Assembly: GCA_902761585.1 (NCBI GenBank)
Contig: CACWKX010000011.1
Coordinates: 19,448-83,447, forward strand
Source of the DNA: an uncultured Lachnospiraceae bacterium
Lineage (GTDB): Bacteria > Bacillota > Clostridia > Lachnospirales > Lachnospiraceae
Length of the DNA: 64,000 nt
Reading direction: 5' to 3'
Positions 46,769-55,372 of this stretch are shown one piece after another (position 1 is the first letter of the stretch; every line of letters begins with the position of its first letter). A program made the position numbers and the translations under genes. Under the pieces are notes generated by a model, which was given only the letters and a program-made list of their open reading frames with translations, did not search any database and was not told the DNA's origin.

Positions 46769-47872
46769 CTATTCATCCTGCTCCGGGCCTCCGTCATCGG
46801 TTTTTGACCCGGGAGAAAGCCCATTCTCATCTGCGGGGCTTTCCTTCCTGCCGTATGTCTCATCCAGCTGGGCTGTCACGCTCTTCAGGATCCCGACCAC
46901 CTTGTCGTAATCCATCCGCTTGGGGCCCACAATGCCGATCTTCCCGAAGACACCGTCCCCCAGATCGTAGCTGGCTGTGACCACACTGCAGTCCTCCATG
47001 TTCTCGTTCTTCAGCTCCCGTCCAATCGAGATCTGGATGCCATGCTCCTGCTCATCACAACCATTCTGGCTGAGCAGTGACAGAAGCGGCTTTTTTTCCT
47101 CAAAGGCCTCGATCAAGCCGCTCGCCTTGTCCGTATCGGAGGAAAGTTCCGGATACTTGAATATATTCGTAGCCCCGGAGGTATAAACCTCCAGATCCTC
47201 CTCCTTTGAGATGGCGTCTGCAACCGCATCGAGCACTTCCGAGATCAGGTTTGAATGAATGCCCGCCTCCTGTTTAAGCTTCTGGATCGTATCCAGATTA
47301 ATCTGCTCGATTGTCAGTCCGTTCAGCCTGCTGTTCAGCTGAATATTGAGCTGCAGCACCTCATCGTGGGTGAGACCATGCTGGATATGGATCACACGGT
47401 TTTTCACCACGTTGCCTTCTGTCACCACCGTTGCCAGGATCTGTCCTTCATCTATGATCGAGAGCTGAATGAACTTCAGCCTGGTTCTATGATACTGCGG
47501 GCTGGTGATCATCGTGGCATAATTGGTATTCACCGCCAGATAACGAACAAGCTGTTTCAGAAGCATCTCGAGCTTATCCTGCCTCTGGATCATCATGTTC
47601 TTCATCTGCGAAACCTCCGCCTCCTTCTCATCCATCAGCCGGTCTACATAAAGCCGGTATCCAGCATCCGAAGGAATACGTCCGGACGATGTATGAGGTT
47701 GAATGATCAGCCCCATATCTTCCAGATCGGACATCTCGTTGCGGATCGTGGCGGAACTGAGATTCAGATCTGGAAACTTTGAGATGGTTCTCGATCCAAC
47801 CGGCTCGCCTGTCTCCAGATAGGTCTTGATGATCGCTTTCAGAATGGTCCACTTTCTGTCATCAAGCTGCAT
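46769..47872 (-). CDS. hrcA: Heat-inducible transcription repressor HrcA
   Basis: 367 residues. The N-terminal winged helix (RKWTILKAIIKTYLETGEPVGSRTISK, LSSATIRNEMSDLEDMGLIIQPHTSSGRIPS) binds the CIRCE operator; the central GAF-like domain and dimerisation region follow. The C terminus has an added hydrophilic tail of about 25 residues (ESPADENGLSPGSKTDDGG). HrcA represses its own operon and is kept folded by GroEL in other Firmicutes. AAAGGAGG lies 6 bases before the ATG; the CIRCE element lies about 25 bases upstream. Confidence 0.97.
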   Translation of the reverse strand: MQLDDRKWTILKAIIKTYLETGEPVGSRTISKFPDLNLSSATIRNEMSDLEDMGLIIQPHTSSGRIPSDAGYRLYVDRLMDEKEAEVSQMKNMMIQRQDKLEMLLKQLVRYLAVNTNYATMITSPQYHRTRLKFIQLSIIDEGQILATVVTEGNVVKNRVIHIQHGLTHDEVLQLNIQLNSRLNGLTIEQINLDTIQKLKQEAGIHSNLISEVLDAVADAISKEEDLEVYTSGATNIFKYPELSSDTDKASGLIEAFEEKKPLLSLLSQNGCDEQEHGIQISIGRELKNENMEDCSVVTASYDLGDGVFGKIGIVGPKRMDYDKVVGILKSVTAQLDETYGRKESPADENGLSPGSKTDDGGPEQDE

Positions 47873-47896
47873 CTGAATCCTCCTTTCCTTTTCTTG

Positions 47897-47923
47897 TTAG
47901 CACTCATTGTTATGGAGTGCTAA
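47897..47923 (-). promoter_or_regulatory. CIRCE operator (HrcA binding site)
   Basis: A perfect TTAGCACTC, nine bases, GAGTGCTAA. It lies immediately downstream of the -10 box of the hrcA promoter, the usual position for HrcA repression. Confidence 0.97.
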
Positions 47924-47936
47924 CATCCATGGCACT

Positions 47937-47965
47937 ATAATAGTTCTGACGGGTACCTTTGTCAA
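47937..47965 (-). promoter_or_regulatory. SigA promoter of the hrcA operon
   Basis: -35 TTGACA (47960-47965), 17-base spacer, -10 TATTAT (47937-47942) on the minus strand, followed by CIRCE. Confidence 0.85.
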
Positions 47966-47970
47966 TACCT

Positions 47971-47988
47971 TTCAAAAAACTTTTTGAA
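47971..47988. repeat. 18-bp AT-rich palindrome upstream of the hrcA promoter
   Basis: TTCAAAAA and TTTTTGAA are perfect arms around AC, immediately upstream of the hrcA -35 box and upstream of the divergent SGNH hydrolase gene. It may be an UP element or an unidentified operator. Confidence 0.5.
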
Positions 47989-48152
47989 CTGTGATAAAAT
48001 GGCTTTATTGTGCGTCTGCTGGTTTACTGCACAGTCCGAATGTGCCTGGGCACCGCCATTCCCAATTGCGAACGCACAGAGTCTGCAATGCACAGCTCGT
48101 ATGTGTCTGGTCGCAGCTTGATTAAATCTGAATCATAGAAGGAGCTTTGAAT

Positions 48153-49040
48153 ATGAAGAAACGACTTCTGATCCTGCTGCTGAGCGCGGCAGCCTCCCTT
48201 GCAGCACTTGTTCTTCTGGCTTTCTATATGAAGAAGGCGACCGACGAGTTCGACAGCCGCCATCCCCATCTCACCAACCCGCTTGAGTCAGATGCCTCGG
48301 AGAACATCCAGCGAAATACGGACTCCGCATCCTCCGGAAGCCTGCACCCGCCTGCAGCCTCTGGCGCTTTCGATGAAAAATCCGGTTTGAACGCTTCGCA
48401 GGAAGCCGGCATCAGCCCTCAGAAAGGATCTGACAAGGCTGTCCTCCCGGAAATGTCTGAAGCAGAAACGGAGACAGAGATGCCCGAACAGGAAAGAGCT
48501 CTGCCCTCTCATAAAATCATATTCGTGGGAGATTCCAGAACCATTGGCATGCAGAATGCGCTGAAGAAGTACCTGCCGGATGACGACTGCGTGTTCGTCG
48601 GAAAGGTTGGAGAAGGCTGCAGCTGGTTTCTGTCAGAGGGAAAGGGCCTGATGGCGGACGCAATCAGTCATAATCCAGATGTGCCGGTCGTCCTGAACTT
48701 CGGCGTCAATGATCCGGACCAGATTGACGAATATCTCGCTGCCTACAGGGATATGGTAGCGGAATATCCTGACACGACCTTCTGGTTTTTATCCGTCAAC
48801 CCCGTACAGCGCGCCAGGATGATTGAATATGGAGCAAGTGAGGATGCACTCGATCTTGTGACAAACACGAACATCACAAAGCTGAACCTGGCGATTCAGC
48901 AGGCCTTCCCGGACCATTACCTGGACTCCTCCACCATTCTGAAGCTCGAAGGCTTCCGGACCGTCGACGGTCTGCACTTTACAGGTCAGACCTATCTTCG
49001 GATCCATCGGTTCGTTGTTGACGAGCTGTTCGGCTCATGA
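48153..49040 (+). CDS. Membrane-anchored SGNH/GDSL-type hydrolase
   Basis: 295 residues. One N-terminal membrane anchor (about 5-25), then a low-complexity Ser/Glu/Pro-rich linker of about 90 residues, then an SGNH domain: the block I Ser is S128 in FVGDSRTIGM, GVND near 190 corresponds to block III, and DGLHFTGQTY near 275 carries the C-terminal Asp-x-x-His pair. Such proteins are often deacylases or O-acetyl esterases acting on cell-surface polysaccharide; the substrate is not known. Start at 48153 with GGAG upstream. It stands alone, divergent from hrcA. Confidence 0.82.
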   Translation: MKKRLLILLLSAAASLAALVLLAFYMKKATDEFDSRHPHLTNPLESDASENIQRNTDSASSGSLHPPAASGAFDEKSGLNASQEAGISPQKGSDKAVLPEMSEAETETEMPEQERALPSHKIIFVGDSRTIGMQNALKKYLPDDDCVFVGKVGEGCSWFLSEGKGLMADAISHNPDVPVVLNFGVNDPDQIDEYLAAYRDMVAEYPDTTFWFLSVNPVQRARMIEYGASEDALDLVTNTNITKLNLAIQQAFPDHYLDSSTILKLEGFRTVDGLHFTGQTYLRIHRFVVDELFGS

Positions 49041-49143
49041 TCCGTATGCAACCCTGAAGCCGGGATTTCCATACAGGAGGCGGCCTCCAGGAGCTCTGAC
49101 CTGCAGGCAGACTTGCAGCATGACTTCCGGATCGCCGCCTGCA

Positions 49144-49190
49144 CAAAAAAGAGAAGGCTGAGCGCCCCTGCACCCGGTCTTCTCTTTTGT
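49144..49190 (-). terminator. Terminator of lepA
   Basis: AAAAGAGAAG and CTTCTCTTTT pair around a GC-rich loop, with a T run after the stem on the minus strand. It lies directly before the lepA stop and may also serve the convergent SGNH gene. Confidence 0.8.
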
Positions 49191-49191
49191 T

Positions 49192-51009
49192 TCAGCTCTG
49201 ATCGTCCAGTTTCAGTACATTCAGAAACGCCTTCTGCGGGATCTCAACCGATCCGATCTGGCGCATTTTCTTCTTTCCTTCCTTCTGCTTTTCGAGCAGT
49301 TTCTTCTTTCTGGAAATGTCGCCGCCATAGCATTTTGCCAGGACATCCTTCCGAAGTGCCCTGACAGTCTCCCGCGCGATCACGTGGCCATTCACCGCTG
49401 CCTGGATCGGAATATCAAACAGCTGCCTCGGAATTTCATTCTTCAGCTTCTCGCACATCCGGCGTCCCCTGTCATATGCGTTGTCCTCAAACACGATAAA
49501 GGAAAGCGCATCGACCGGCTCCTTGTTGACCAGAATGTCCAGCCTGCACAGTTTTGACTGTACATACCCCTTCATCTCATAGTCAAACGAAGCATAGCCT
49601 CTTGATCTGGACTTCAGCGCGTCGAAGAAATCATAGATGATCTCGTTCAGCGGCATGTCGTAGCGGAGCACGGCACGATTTGCCTCCAGATACTCTGTTT
49701 CCTTGTAAACCCCTCTCCGTTCCTGACAAAGCTGCATGATCGGACCGATGAATTCTGTCGTCACGATAATCTCCGCTGAGACAATCGGCTCCTCCATGTA
49801 CTCAATCGAAGAAGGATCCGGGAGATTTGCAGGATTGGTCAGATCAAAGACCTCGCCGTCCGTCTTGTGAACCTTGTAGACGACGCCCGGGGCTGTCGTC
49901 ACCAGATCAAGGTTGTATTCCCTCTCCAGCCGCTCGGTAACGACCTCCAGGTGCAGAAGTCCGAGGAACCCGCAGCGGAAGCCGAAGCCGAGGGCAGCGC
50001 TGGTCTCCGGCTCAAACTCGAGAGACGCATCATTCAGCTGAAGCTTCTCAAGCGCATCCCTGAGATCGCCATACCTTGCACTGTCCGCCGGATAGACGCC
50101 GCAGTAAACCATCGGAAGCGGCCTGCGGTAGCCCGGGTACGCTTCGGCGGTCGGGTGCTCCGCATCCGTCACCGTGTCGCCAACCCGCGTATCGCCGACA
50201 TTCTTCAGAAATGCCGTGAAGTAACCGACCATCCCGGCCTGCAGCTCATCGCAGGGGATGAACTGCCCCGGACCGAAATAGCCGACCTCGACCACCTCCG
50301 CCTCCGTCTTCGTCCCCATCATCCGGACCTTCATGCCCTTTTTCAGCCTTCCGTCCCGGATCCGGCAGAAGACAATGACGCCTCTGTAGGCGTCGTACAG
50401 AGAATCGAAGATCAGCGCCTTGAGCGGTGCCTCCCGGTCGCCCGTCGGCGCGGGGAGCTTCTGAACGATCTGCTCCAGGACATCCTCCACATTCAGGCCT
50501 GTTTTAGCCGATATCCGCGGGCAGTCGGAACAGTCAAGCCCGATGACGTCCTCGATTTCCTTCGCGGTCCCCTCCGGGTCCGCACTAGGCAGGTCGATCT
50601 TGTTGATCACCGGGAGGATCTCCAGATCGTGATCAAGCGCAAGGTAGACATTGCCGAGTGTCTGCGCTTCGATTCCCTGCGTACTGTCCACCACAAGAAC
50701 CGCTCCGTCGCAGGCGGCAAGCGCCCTGGAGACCTCATAGTTAAAATCCACATGACCTGGTGTATCGATCAGGTTGAAGACGTATTCCTTCCCGTCCTTC
50801 GCATGGTAGACCGCACGGACGGTCTGGGACTTGATCGTGATACCCCGCTCCCGCTCAATGTCCATATTATCCAGGACCTGATCCTGCATCTCACGCTTCG
50901 TCAGGACCCCCGTCTTTTCAATGATCCGGTCTGCGAGCGTGCTTTTTCCGTGATCGATATGCGCGATGATGCAGAAATTGCGAATCTGATTCATATTGAT
51001 TTCAGCCAA
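49192..51009 (-). CDS. lepA: Elongation factor 4 (LepA)
   Basis: 605 residues. It is a translational GTPase that back-translocates or remodels stalled ribosomes. G1 AHIDHGKST near residue 14, G2/G3 [13 protein letters not shown] and DTPGHVDF, G4 NKIDLP. The C-terminal LepA-specific domain ends [33 protein letters not shown]. The start appears to be TTG at 51009: GGGGGG lies 6 bases before it, while the next ATG is 22 bases away. Confidence 0.96.
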   Translation of the reverse strand: MAEINMNQIRNFCIIAHIDHGKSTLADRIIEKTGVLTKREMQDQVLDNMDIERERGITIKSQTVRAVYHAKDGKEYVFNLIDTPGHVDFNYEVSRALAACDGAVLVVDSTQGIEAQTLGNVYLALDHDLEILPVINKIDLPSADPEGTAKEIEDVIGLDCSDCPRISAKTGLNVEDVLEQIVQKLPAPTGDREAPLKALIFDSLYDAYRGVIVFCRIRDGRLKKGMKVRMMGTKTEAEVVEVGYFGPGQFIPCDELQAGMVGYFTAFLKNVGDTRVGDTVTDAEHPTAEAYPGYRRPLPMVYCGVYPADSARYGDLRDALEKLQLNDASLEFEPETSAALGFGFRCGFLGLLHLEVVTERLEREYNLDLVTTAPGVVYKVHKTDGEVFDLTNPANLPDPSSIEYMEEPIVSAEIIVTTEFIGPIMQLCQERRGVYKETEYLEANRAVLRYDMPLNEIIYDFFDALKSRSRGYASFDYEMKGYVQSKLCRLDILVNKEPVDALSFIVFEDNAYDRGRRMCEKLKNEIPRQLFDIPIQAAVNGHVIARETVRALRKDVLAKCYGGDISRKKKLLEKQKEGKKKMRQIGSVEIPQKAFLNVLKLDDQS

Positions 51010-51127
51010 ATTGATCCCCCCGGTTCATCATCTACAAGATCGTAATCTGCCCGGCTCTTCTTCAGAATGGATCTGCAAGGCTCTGCAGACAAACCGCCGG
51101 ACACAATTCTTTTTTCTTATCCGGTTA

Positions 51128-51156
51128 ATAGTAGCCTAAAGGGCATGAAAATGCAA
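51128..51156 (-). promoter_or_regulatory. Promoter of lepA
   Basis: -35 TTGCAT (51151-51156), 17-base spacer, -10 TACTAT (51128-51133) on the minus strand. Confidence 0.6.
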
Positions 51157-51175
51157 TCAAAAGCCAGCCTATCTG

Positions 51176-51204
51176 TTGACAAGGCCATTCCTGCGGATTA
51201 GAAT
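51176..51204 (+). promoter_or_regulatory. Promoter of rpsT
   Basis: -35 TTGACA (51176-51181), 17-base spacer, -10 TAGAAT (51199-51204). Confidence 0.8.
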
Positions 51205-51311
51205 AACTTCGAATGTGTGCCGATACGTCCGTGTCCGTTCTCTCGCGCACACGTGGTTTCATTTCTTATTATATCTATTACAATGTAGACATTTGTCTGG
51301 AGGTGTACGTT

Positions 51312-51575
51312 TTGGCAAACATCAAGTCCGCAAAAAAGCGCGTTCTGATTGCTGAGGTCAGAAACGCAAGAAACAAAGCCATCAAGTCCGGTGTCAAGAC
51401 CGCAGTCAAGAAGGTTGAGGCTGCTGTTGCAGCTGGCGACAAGGAGAATGCACAGAAGGAACTTCTGAATGCAACTTCTCTGATCGACAAGGCTGAGAAG
51501 AAGGGTGTCTTCCACAAGAATACTGCTTCCAACAAGGTTTCCCGCCTTGCAAAGCTGGTCAACACCGTTCAGTAA
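51312..51575 (+). CDS. rpsT: 30S ribosomal protein S20
   Basis: 87 residues, the normal size. S20 is a primary binder of 16S rRNA. It is highly basic and helical, starting ANIKSAKKRVLIAEVRNARN and ending NTASNKVSRLAKLVNTVQ. The start is TTG at 51312, with GGAGGTG 6 bases upstream; the open frame extends further but without homology. A weak start codon is in keeping with the translational self-control known for S20 in other bacteria. Its own promoter and terminator make it a single-gene unit. Confidence 0.95.
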   Translation: MANIKSAKKRVLIAEVRNARNKAIKSGVKTAVKKVEAAVAAGDKENAQKELLNATSLIDKAEKKGVFHKNTASNKVSRLAKLVNTVQ

Positions 51576-51643
51576 TCTGTTCAGTCATCCGCAGATCCTG
51601 GAAACCGGATGCTGCAGGTTTCTGATCTGGTAACAGAAAGATC

Positions 51644-51682
51644 AAGGAGTATCGGAACGTCATCGCCGATGCTCCTTTTTTA
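51644..51682 (+). terminator. Terminator of rpsT
   Basis: AAGGAGTATCGG pairs with CCGATGCTCCTT (one G-U) around 10 bases, followed by six or seven T. Confidence 0.88.
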
Positions 51683-51750
51683 CTGTCTTCAGCTTTGTCC
51701 CGGAAGAAGTATTTGTGCCGCCGGCCGAAGGCGGCGGAATGGAGATTCTC

Positions 51751-52932
51751 ATGACTCAGCCATCGCGCATATCCGCCGGTCTCTATATTCACATCCCATT
51801 CTGCGTCTCCAGATGTCTGTACTGCGACTTTCTCTCGACTACACTTGGCTCAGAGATGCAGCGCCGTTATTTTTCCGCCCTCCGAAAGGAAATTCTTAAT
51901 GCCGCCTCTCTTGGCTTTGGAAAAACATACCGCATCCTCTCCGTCTTTTTCGGCGGCGGAACGCCTTCTCTCCCCGACGACATGCTGATTGCAGATACCC
52001 TTGATGTTATCCGTTCCCGCTTTGATCTTGCCCCGGATGCGGAGATCACCCTGGAATGCAATCCCGGCACGCTGAATGACGAAAAGCTTCATATCTACCA
52101 CAGCGCCGGTATCAACCGTCTCTCAATCGGCCTGCAGTCCGCAGACAACAGCCTTCTGAAATTGCTCGGCCGCATCCACGATTTTGAAACCTTCAGGAAA
52201 GAATACACCGCTGCCCGGACTGCCGGTTTTCAGAATATCAGCGTTGATCTGATGTATGATCTCCCCGGCCAGAGCCGCGCGCAGTTTCGCGATACGCTCG
52301 GACAGGTTCTCTCTCTTCCGGATCCGCCTCAGCACCTGTCCGCATACAGTCTGATCATCGAACCCGGCACTCCTTTCTGGGAACGCTACCACGAGGATGC
52401 CGAGCGCAAGGCGCTTGGCGACAGCCCGCTGTTTCTTCCATCGGAGGACGAGGAAGCCGGCATGCTGAGCGATCTGAAGTCTCTCCTCTCTGAGGCAGGC
52501 TTTCACCGCTATGAAATATCCAACTGGGCGCTGAACGGTTTTGAAAGTGTACACAACAAGGGATACTGGGAAAGAAGACCTTATCTTGGCTTCGGACTGG
52601 GTGCCTCCAGTCAGGCGGATCACATGCGGTGGAAAAACACCTCTGATCTGAACGAATATCTGTCCTGCAGCTTTGCAAGGAAAGAAGTCACACACCTGTC
52701 CAACAGCAACGAAATGGAGGAAACCATGTTTCTCGGCCTCCGGGAGATGAAAGGCGTCACAAGGCAGCACTTCCGGGAGCGGTTTGGTGTATCGATGGAC
52801 GAGGTATACGGCCGTGTCCTGTCCAACCTGGCAGGTCTTCGGCTGATTTCAGACGATGGGGAAGCCATACGGCTGACAGACCGGGGCATCTCGATCTCAA
52901 ACGTGGTGCTGGCCGAATTTCTGCTCGACTGA
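51751..52932 (+). CDS. hemW: Radical SAM protein HemW (heme chaperone family)
   Basis: 393 residues. The radical SAM cluster motif is C18-x3-C22-x2-C25 in FCVSRCLYCDF. FFGGGTPSL, ECNPGT and RLSIGLQS are the conserved SAM-binding strands; the HemW C-terminal domain follows (FLGLREMKGVTRQHFRERFG). It was formerly called an oxygen-independent coproporphyrinogen oxidase; HemW inserts or traffics heme. The start at 51751 has GGAG 6 bases upstream; earlier in-frame ATGs lack this. In many Firmicutes hemW follows lepA on the same strand, but here lepA runs the other way. Confidence 0.93.
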   Translation: MTQPSRISAGLYIHIPFCVSRCLYCDFLSTTLGSEMQRRYFSALRKEILNAASLGFGKTYRILSVFFGGGTPSLPDDMLIADTLDVIRSRFDLAPDAEITLECNPGTLNDEKLHIYHSAGINRLSIGLQSADNSLLKLLGRIHDFETFRKEYTAARTAGFQNISVDLMYDLPGQSRAQFRDTLGQVLSLPDPPQHLSAYSLIIEPGTPFWERYHEDAERKALGDSPLFLPSEDEEAGMLSDLKSLLSEAGFHRYEISNWALNGFESVHNKGYWERRPYLGFGLGASSQADHMRWKNTSDLNEYLSCSFARKEVTHLSNSNEMEETMFLGLREMKGVTRQHFRERFGVSMDEVYGRVLSNLAGLRLISDDGEAIRLTDRGISISNVVLAEFLLD

Positions 52933-53034
52933 AAATCCGCCGCTGCCCTCGCTGCGCCAGAGACTCCGCAGTATCAGACAGTTCCGCGTGCGGCAGCCGG
53001 CATATGCTTTCTGACTGTGCCAGACTCCGGCGTC

Positions 53035-54102
53035 TCAGGAAGCCCCGGCTCCTCCCCGGACGGGTTCACCCGGCCTGCTGTATTTCACAAGCAGAAGCTC
53101 CACGCCCAGCCTGACATCGATTTTTCCCGTCTTGAAGCGCTGTTCCATGGCTGTACAGTCCGCAACTGCATGCCGCAGCTGCTCTGTCGTAAAGAAACGC
53201 GCCTGGTCCGACAGCTTGCGAATCTGAAATGAGTACCTCAGATCCATCACCTTCATCATCTCCACCGTCCCTTTCCCCTTCTGGGAAAGAACCTTCATCA
53301 GGTAGAGCAGGTTGAACTGTCTCCCGAGGAAATAGAGAATCCGGTTCGGTTCCTCCTGCATCCGGAGCAGCTCATCATACCGGCTGATCGCTCCTCTCCG
53401 GTCCCGGTGCCCGACCGCGTCCACGAGGTCAAAGACCCTCGTCTCCAGCCGCTCCGCGACCAGTCCCCCTACATCCGTCTCTGACAGCGTTCCGCCTTCC
53501 CCTGCGCAGGCTGTCAGCTTGTCAAGCTGAGCCCTGAGCATCGTCATATCGGCCCCAGTCCTCTCCAGCAGCATCTGCAGGGCACCCTTTGTAATCCGGA
53601 TCCTGTTTTCTGAAAGCTGTGAGACAACCCATCTGGCAAGCTCCATTTCATCCGGGTGTTCAAATTCAACCGACAGTCCCGCCTTCGAGACAGCCTTGTA
53701 AAGCCGGCTCCGCTTGTCCACCTCCGTCTCGACAAACAGAAGGATGGTTGTTTCCGGAAGCTCTCCCAGAAGCCCGATCAGCTTCTCCGCCTCCTCCTTT
53801 CCCTTTCCTGCAGCGAAATAACCGCTGTCCTGCACCAGCACAACACGCCTGTCTGCAAAAAAAGGCATCGCGAGGCACTCATCCATGATCTTCGATACAT
53901 CCGGCCAGGCAGTTTTGTGAATATTCAGGTTCATCGTGTCATCCGGAGACACTGCTGCCCTGACCAGGTTGTCGCGCATCTTCAGAACCAGGTAACGTTC
54001 CTCGCCGAAAAACAGATACACCCTGTGAAAAGTCTCCTCCTTCAGCTCAGACTGGAGCTGGGTCATCCCCGCATTCTTCTGTTTCACCTGTTTTCCAGCC
54101 AT
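53035..54102 (-). CDS. holA: DNA polymerase III delta subunit
   Basis: 355 residues. Delta opens the beta clamp as part of the clamp loader. The N-terminal domain (FHRVYLFFGEERYLVLKMRDNL, PFFADRRVVLVQDSGYF) and the AAA+-like and collar regions (RWVVSQLSENRIRITKGALQMLLERTGADMTMLRAQLDKL, LDLVDAVGHRDRRGAISRYDELLRMQEEPNRILYFLGRQFNLLY) match HolA. It lacks catalytic Walker motifs, as expected for delta. GGAG lies 8 bases before the ATG. It is convergent with hemW and divergent from asnA. Confidence 0.93.
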   Translation of the reverse strand: MAGKQVKQKNAGMTQLQSELKEETFHRVYLFFGEERYLVLKMRDNLVRAAVSPDDTMNLNIHKTAWPDVSKIMDECLAMPFFADRRVVLVQDSGYFAAGKGKEEAEKLIGLLGELPETTILLFVETEVDKRSRLYKAVSKAGLSVEFEHPDEMELARWVVSQLSENRIRITKGALQMLLERTGADMTMLRAQLDKLTACAGEGGTLSETDVGGLVAERLETRVFDLVDAVGHRDRRGAISRYDELLRMQEEPNRILYFLGRQFNLLYLMKVLSQKGKGTVEMMKVMDLRYSFQIRKLSDQARFFTTEQLRHAVADCTAMEQRFKTGKIDVRLGVELLLVKYSRPGEPVRGGAGAS

Positions 54103-54169
54103 CTGTTAATCTCCAATCGATGCGCACGCTCTGCCGGCCATACCAGTCTCTTTGTCCGGCGTTTCCTTC

Positions 54170-54198
54170 TTTACTTTCGTATAAACGTCTTGTATGAT
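54170..54198 (+). promoter_or_regulatory. Probable promoter of asnA
   Basis: -35 TTTACT (54170-54175), 17-base spacer, -10 TATGAT (54193-54198). Overlapping its 3' end is a tandem direct repeat (ATGAACATGTTT, ATGAACATTTTA; 54197-54220), a possible operator at the transcription start. Confidence 0.5.
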
Positions 54199-54255
54199 GA
54201 ACATGTTTATGAACATTTTACCATGGACTGATTCTTACAGAAAGAGGTTCTCCCT

Positions 54256-55269
54256 ATGAGTCATATCATTATTCCGGACGGATATCATCCGCTTCTTTCG
54301 CAATATGATACCCAGAAGGCGATCGGTGTCATCAAGCGCCAGTTTGCTGATACGCTGGCCGCCACCCTGCAGCTTCACCGCGTTTCCGCGCCGCTGTTTC
54401 TTGAGGCATCCACCGGCCTGAACGATGACCTGAACGGTTATGAACGCAAGGTCACCTTCGACATCAAGGACACCGGAACACAGGCGCAGGTCGTTCAGTC
54501 CCTCGCCAAGTGGAAGCGCATGGCGCTCCGTGATTACGGGTTCCGTGTCGGAAAAGGACTTTACACCGACATGAACGCCATCCGTAGAGACGAGGAACTC
54601 GACAATCTCCACTCCATCTACGTCGACCAGTGGGACTGGGAGAAGGTCATCCGCAAGGAAGACCGAAACACAGACTATCTGAAGCAGACGGTCCGTGCGA
54701 TTGTCTCTGCAGTTTGTGCGACGGAAATGAACCTGCACGCACAGTTTCCGGAGCTCTACGAGCTCCCGCTCCACACCCCGGATGTGACCTTCATCACATC
54801 TCAGGAACTGGAAGACCTTTATCCGGACCTGACGCCGAAACAGCGCGAGAACGCTTTTGTACAGGAGCATGGAACAACCTTCCTGATGCAGATCGGCAAG
54901 AAGCTCCGCTCCGGGAAACCACACGATGGAAGAGCACCCGACTATGACGACTGGGATCTGAACGGCGACATCCTGTTCTGGAACAGTACCCTCGGCATCA
55001 GCTACGAGCTTTCCTCGATGGGCATCCGCGTCAGTCCGGAAAGCCTGTCCCGGCAACTGACGGAAGCCGGCTGCGATGACCGCCGCTCCCTCCCCTTCCA
55101 CAAGGCACTTCTTGCCGGAGAGCTTCCCTACACAATTGGTGGCGGAATCGGGCAGAGCCGTCTGTGCATGCTGATCCTGGGCTCCGCTCATATCGGCGAG
55201 GTTCAAGTCTCCGTCTGGGATGAGGCAACCCGTAACGCCTGCCAGCGCGCAGGTATTCCGCTTCTATGA
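54256..55269 (+). CDS. asnA: Aspartate--ammonia ligase
   Basis: 337 residues, the normal length. It makes asparagine from aspartate, ammonia and ATP; it is related to class II aspartyl-tRNA synthetases. Diagnostic segments are QKAIGVIKRQFADTLAATLQLHRVSAPLF near residue 20, DDLNGYERKVTFDIK near 57, VGKGLYTDMNAIRRDEELDNLHSIYVDQWDWEK near 97 and GGGIGQSRLCMLILG near the C terminus. It is a single gene between a promoter with a direct repeat and a shared terminator. Confidence 0.97.
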   Translation: MSHIIIPDGYHPLLSQYDTQKAIGVIKRQFADTLAATLQLHRVSAPLFLEASTGLNDDLNGYERKVTFDIKDTGTQAQVVQSLAKWKRMALRDYGFRVGKGLYTDMNAIRRDEELDNLHSIYVDQWDWEKVIRKEDRNTDYLKQTVRAIVSAVCATEMNLHAQFPELYELPLHTPDVTFITSQELEDLYPDLTPKQRENAFVQEHGTTFLMQIGKKLRSGKPHDGRAPDYDDWDLNGDILFWNSTLGISYELSSMGIRVSPESLSRQLTEAGCDDRRSLPFHKALLAGELPYTIGGGIGQSRLCMLILGSAHIGEVQVSVWDEATRNACQRAGIPLL

Positions 55270-55283
55270 TGAAAATGTTTGTT

Positions 55284-55317
55284 AAAAAAGGACTGCCAGT
55301 CGGCAGTCCTTTTTTTA
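55284..55317. terminator. Bidirectional terminator between asnA and the LCP gene
   Basis: AAAAAAGGACTGCC pairs perfectly with GGCAGTCCTTTTTT around AGTC. A run on one side and T run on the other serve both convergent genes. Confidence 0.92.
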
Positions 55318-55372
55318 TATCTGCAATTTCAGGCCAAGACATTGTCCCGGTGCAGCATATCATAAACAAGGC

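Larger units (their letters stand above)
51010..51311. other. Divergent promoter region between lepA and rpsT
   Basis: No gene seen. It holds back-to-back promoters for lepA (51128-51156, minus) and rpsT (51176-51204, plus), separated by about 20 bases, followed by a leader of about 100 bases before rpsT. Confidence 0.7.

Noticed and set aside
49867..51045. A 392-codon open frame on the plus strand
   Set aside because: Antisense to lepA; Arg/His/Asp-rich shadow.
54235..55206. A 323-codon open frame on the minus strand
   Set aside because: Antisense to asnA, which is certain by homology.
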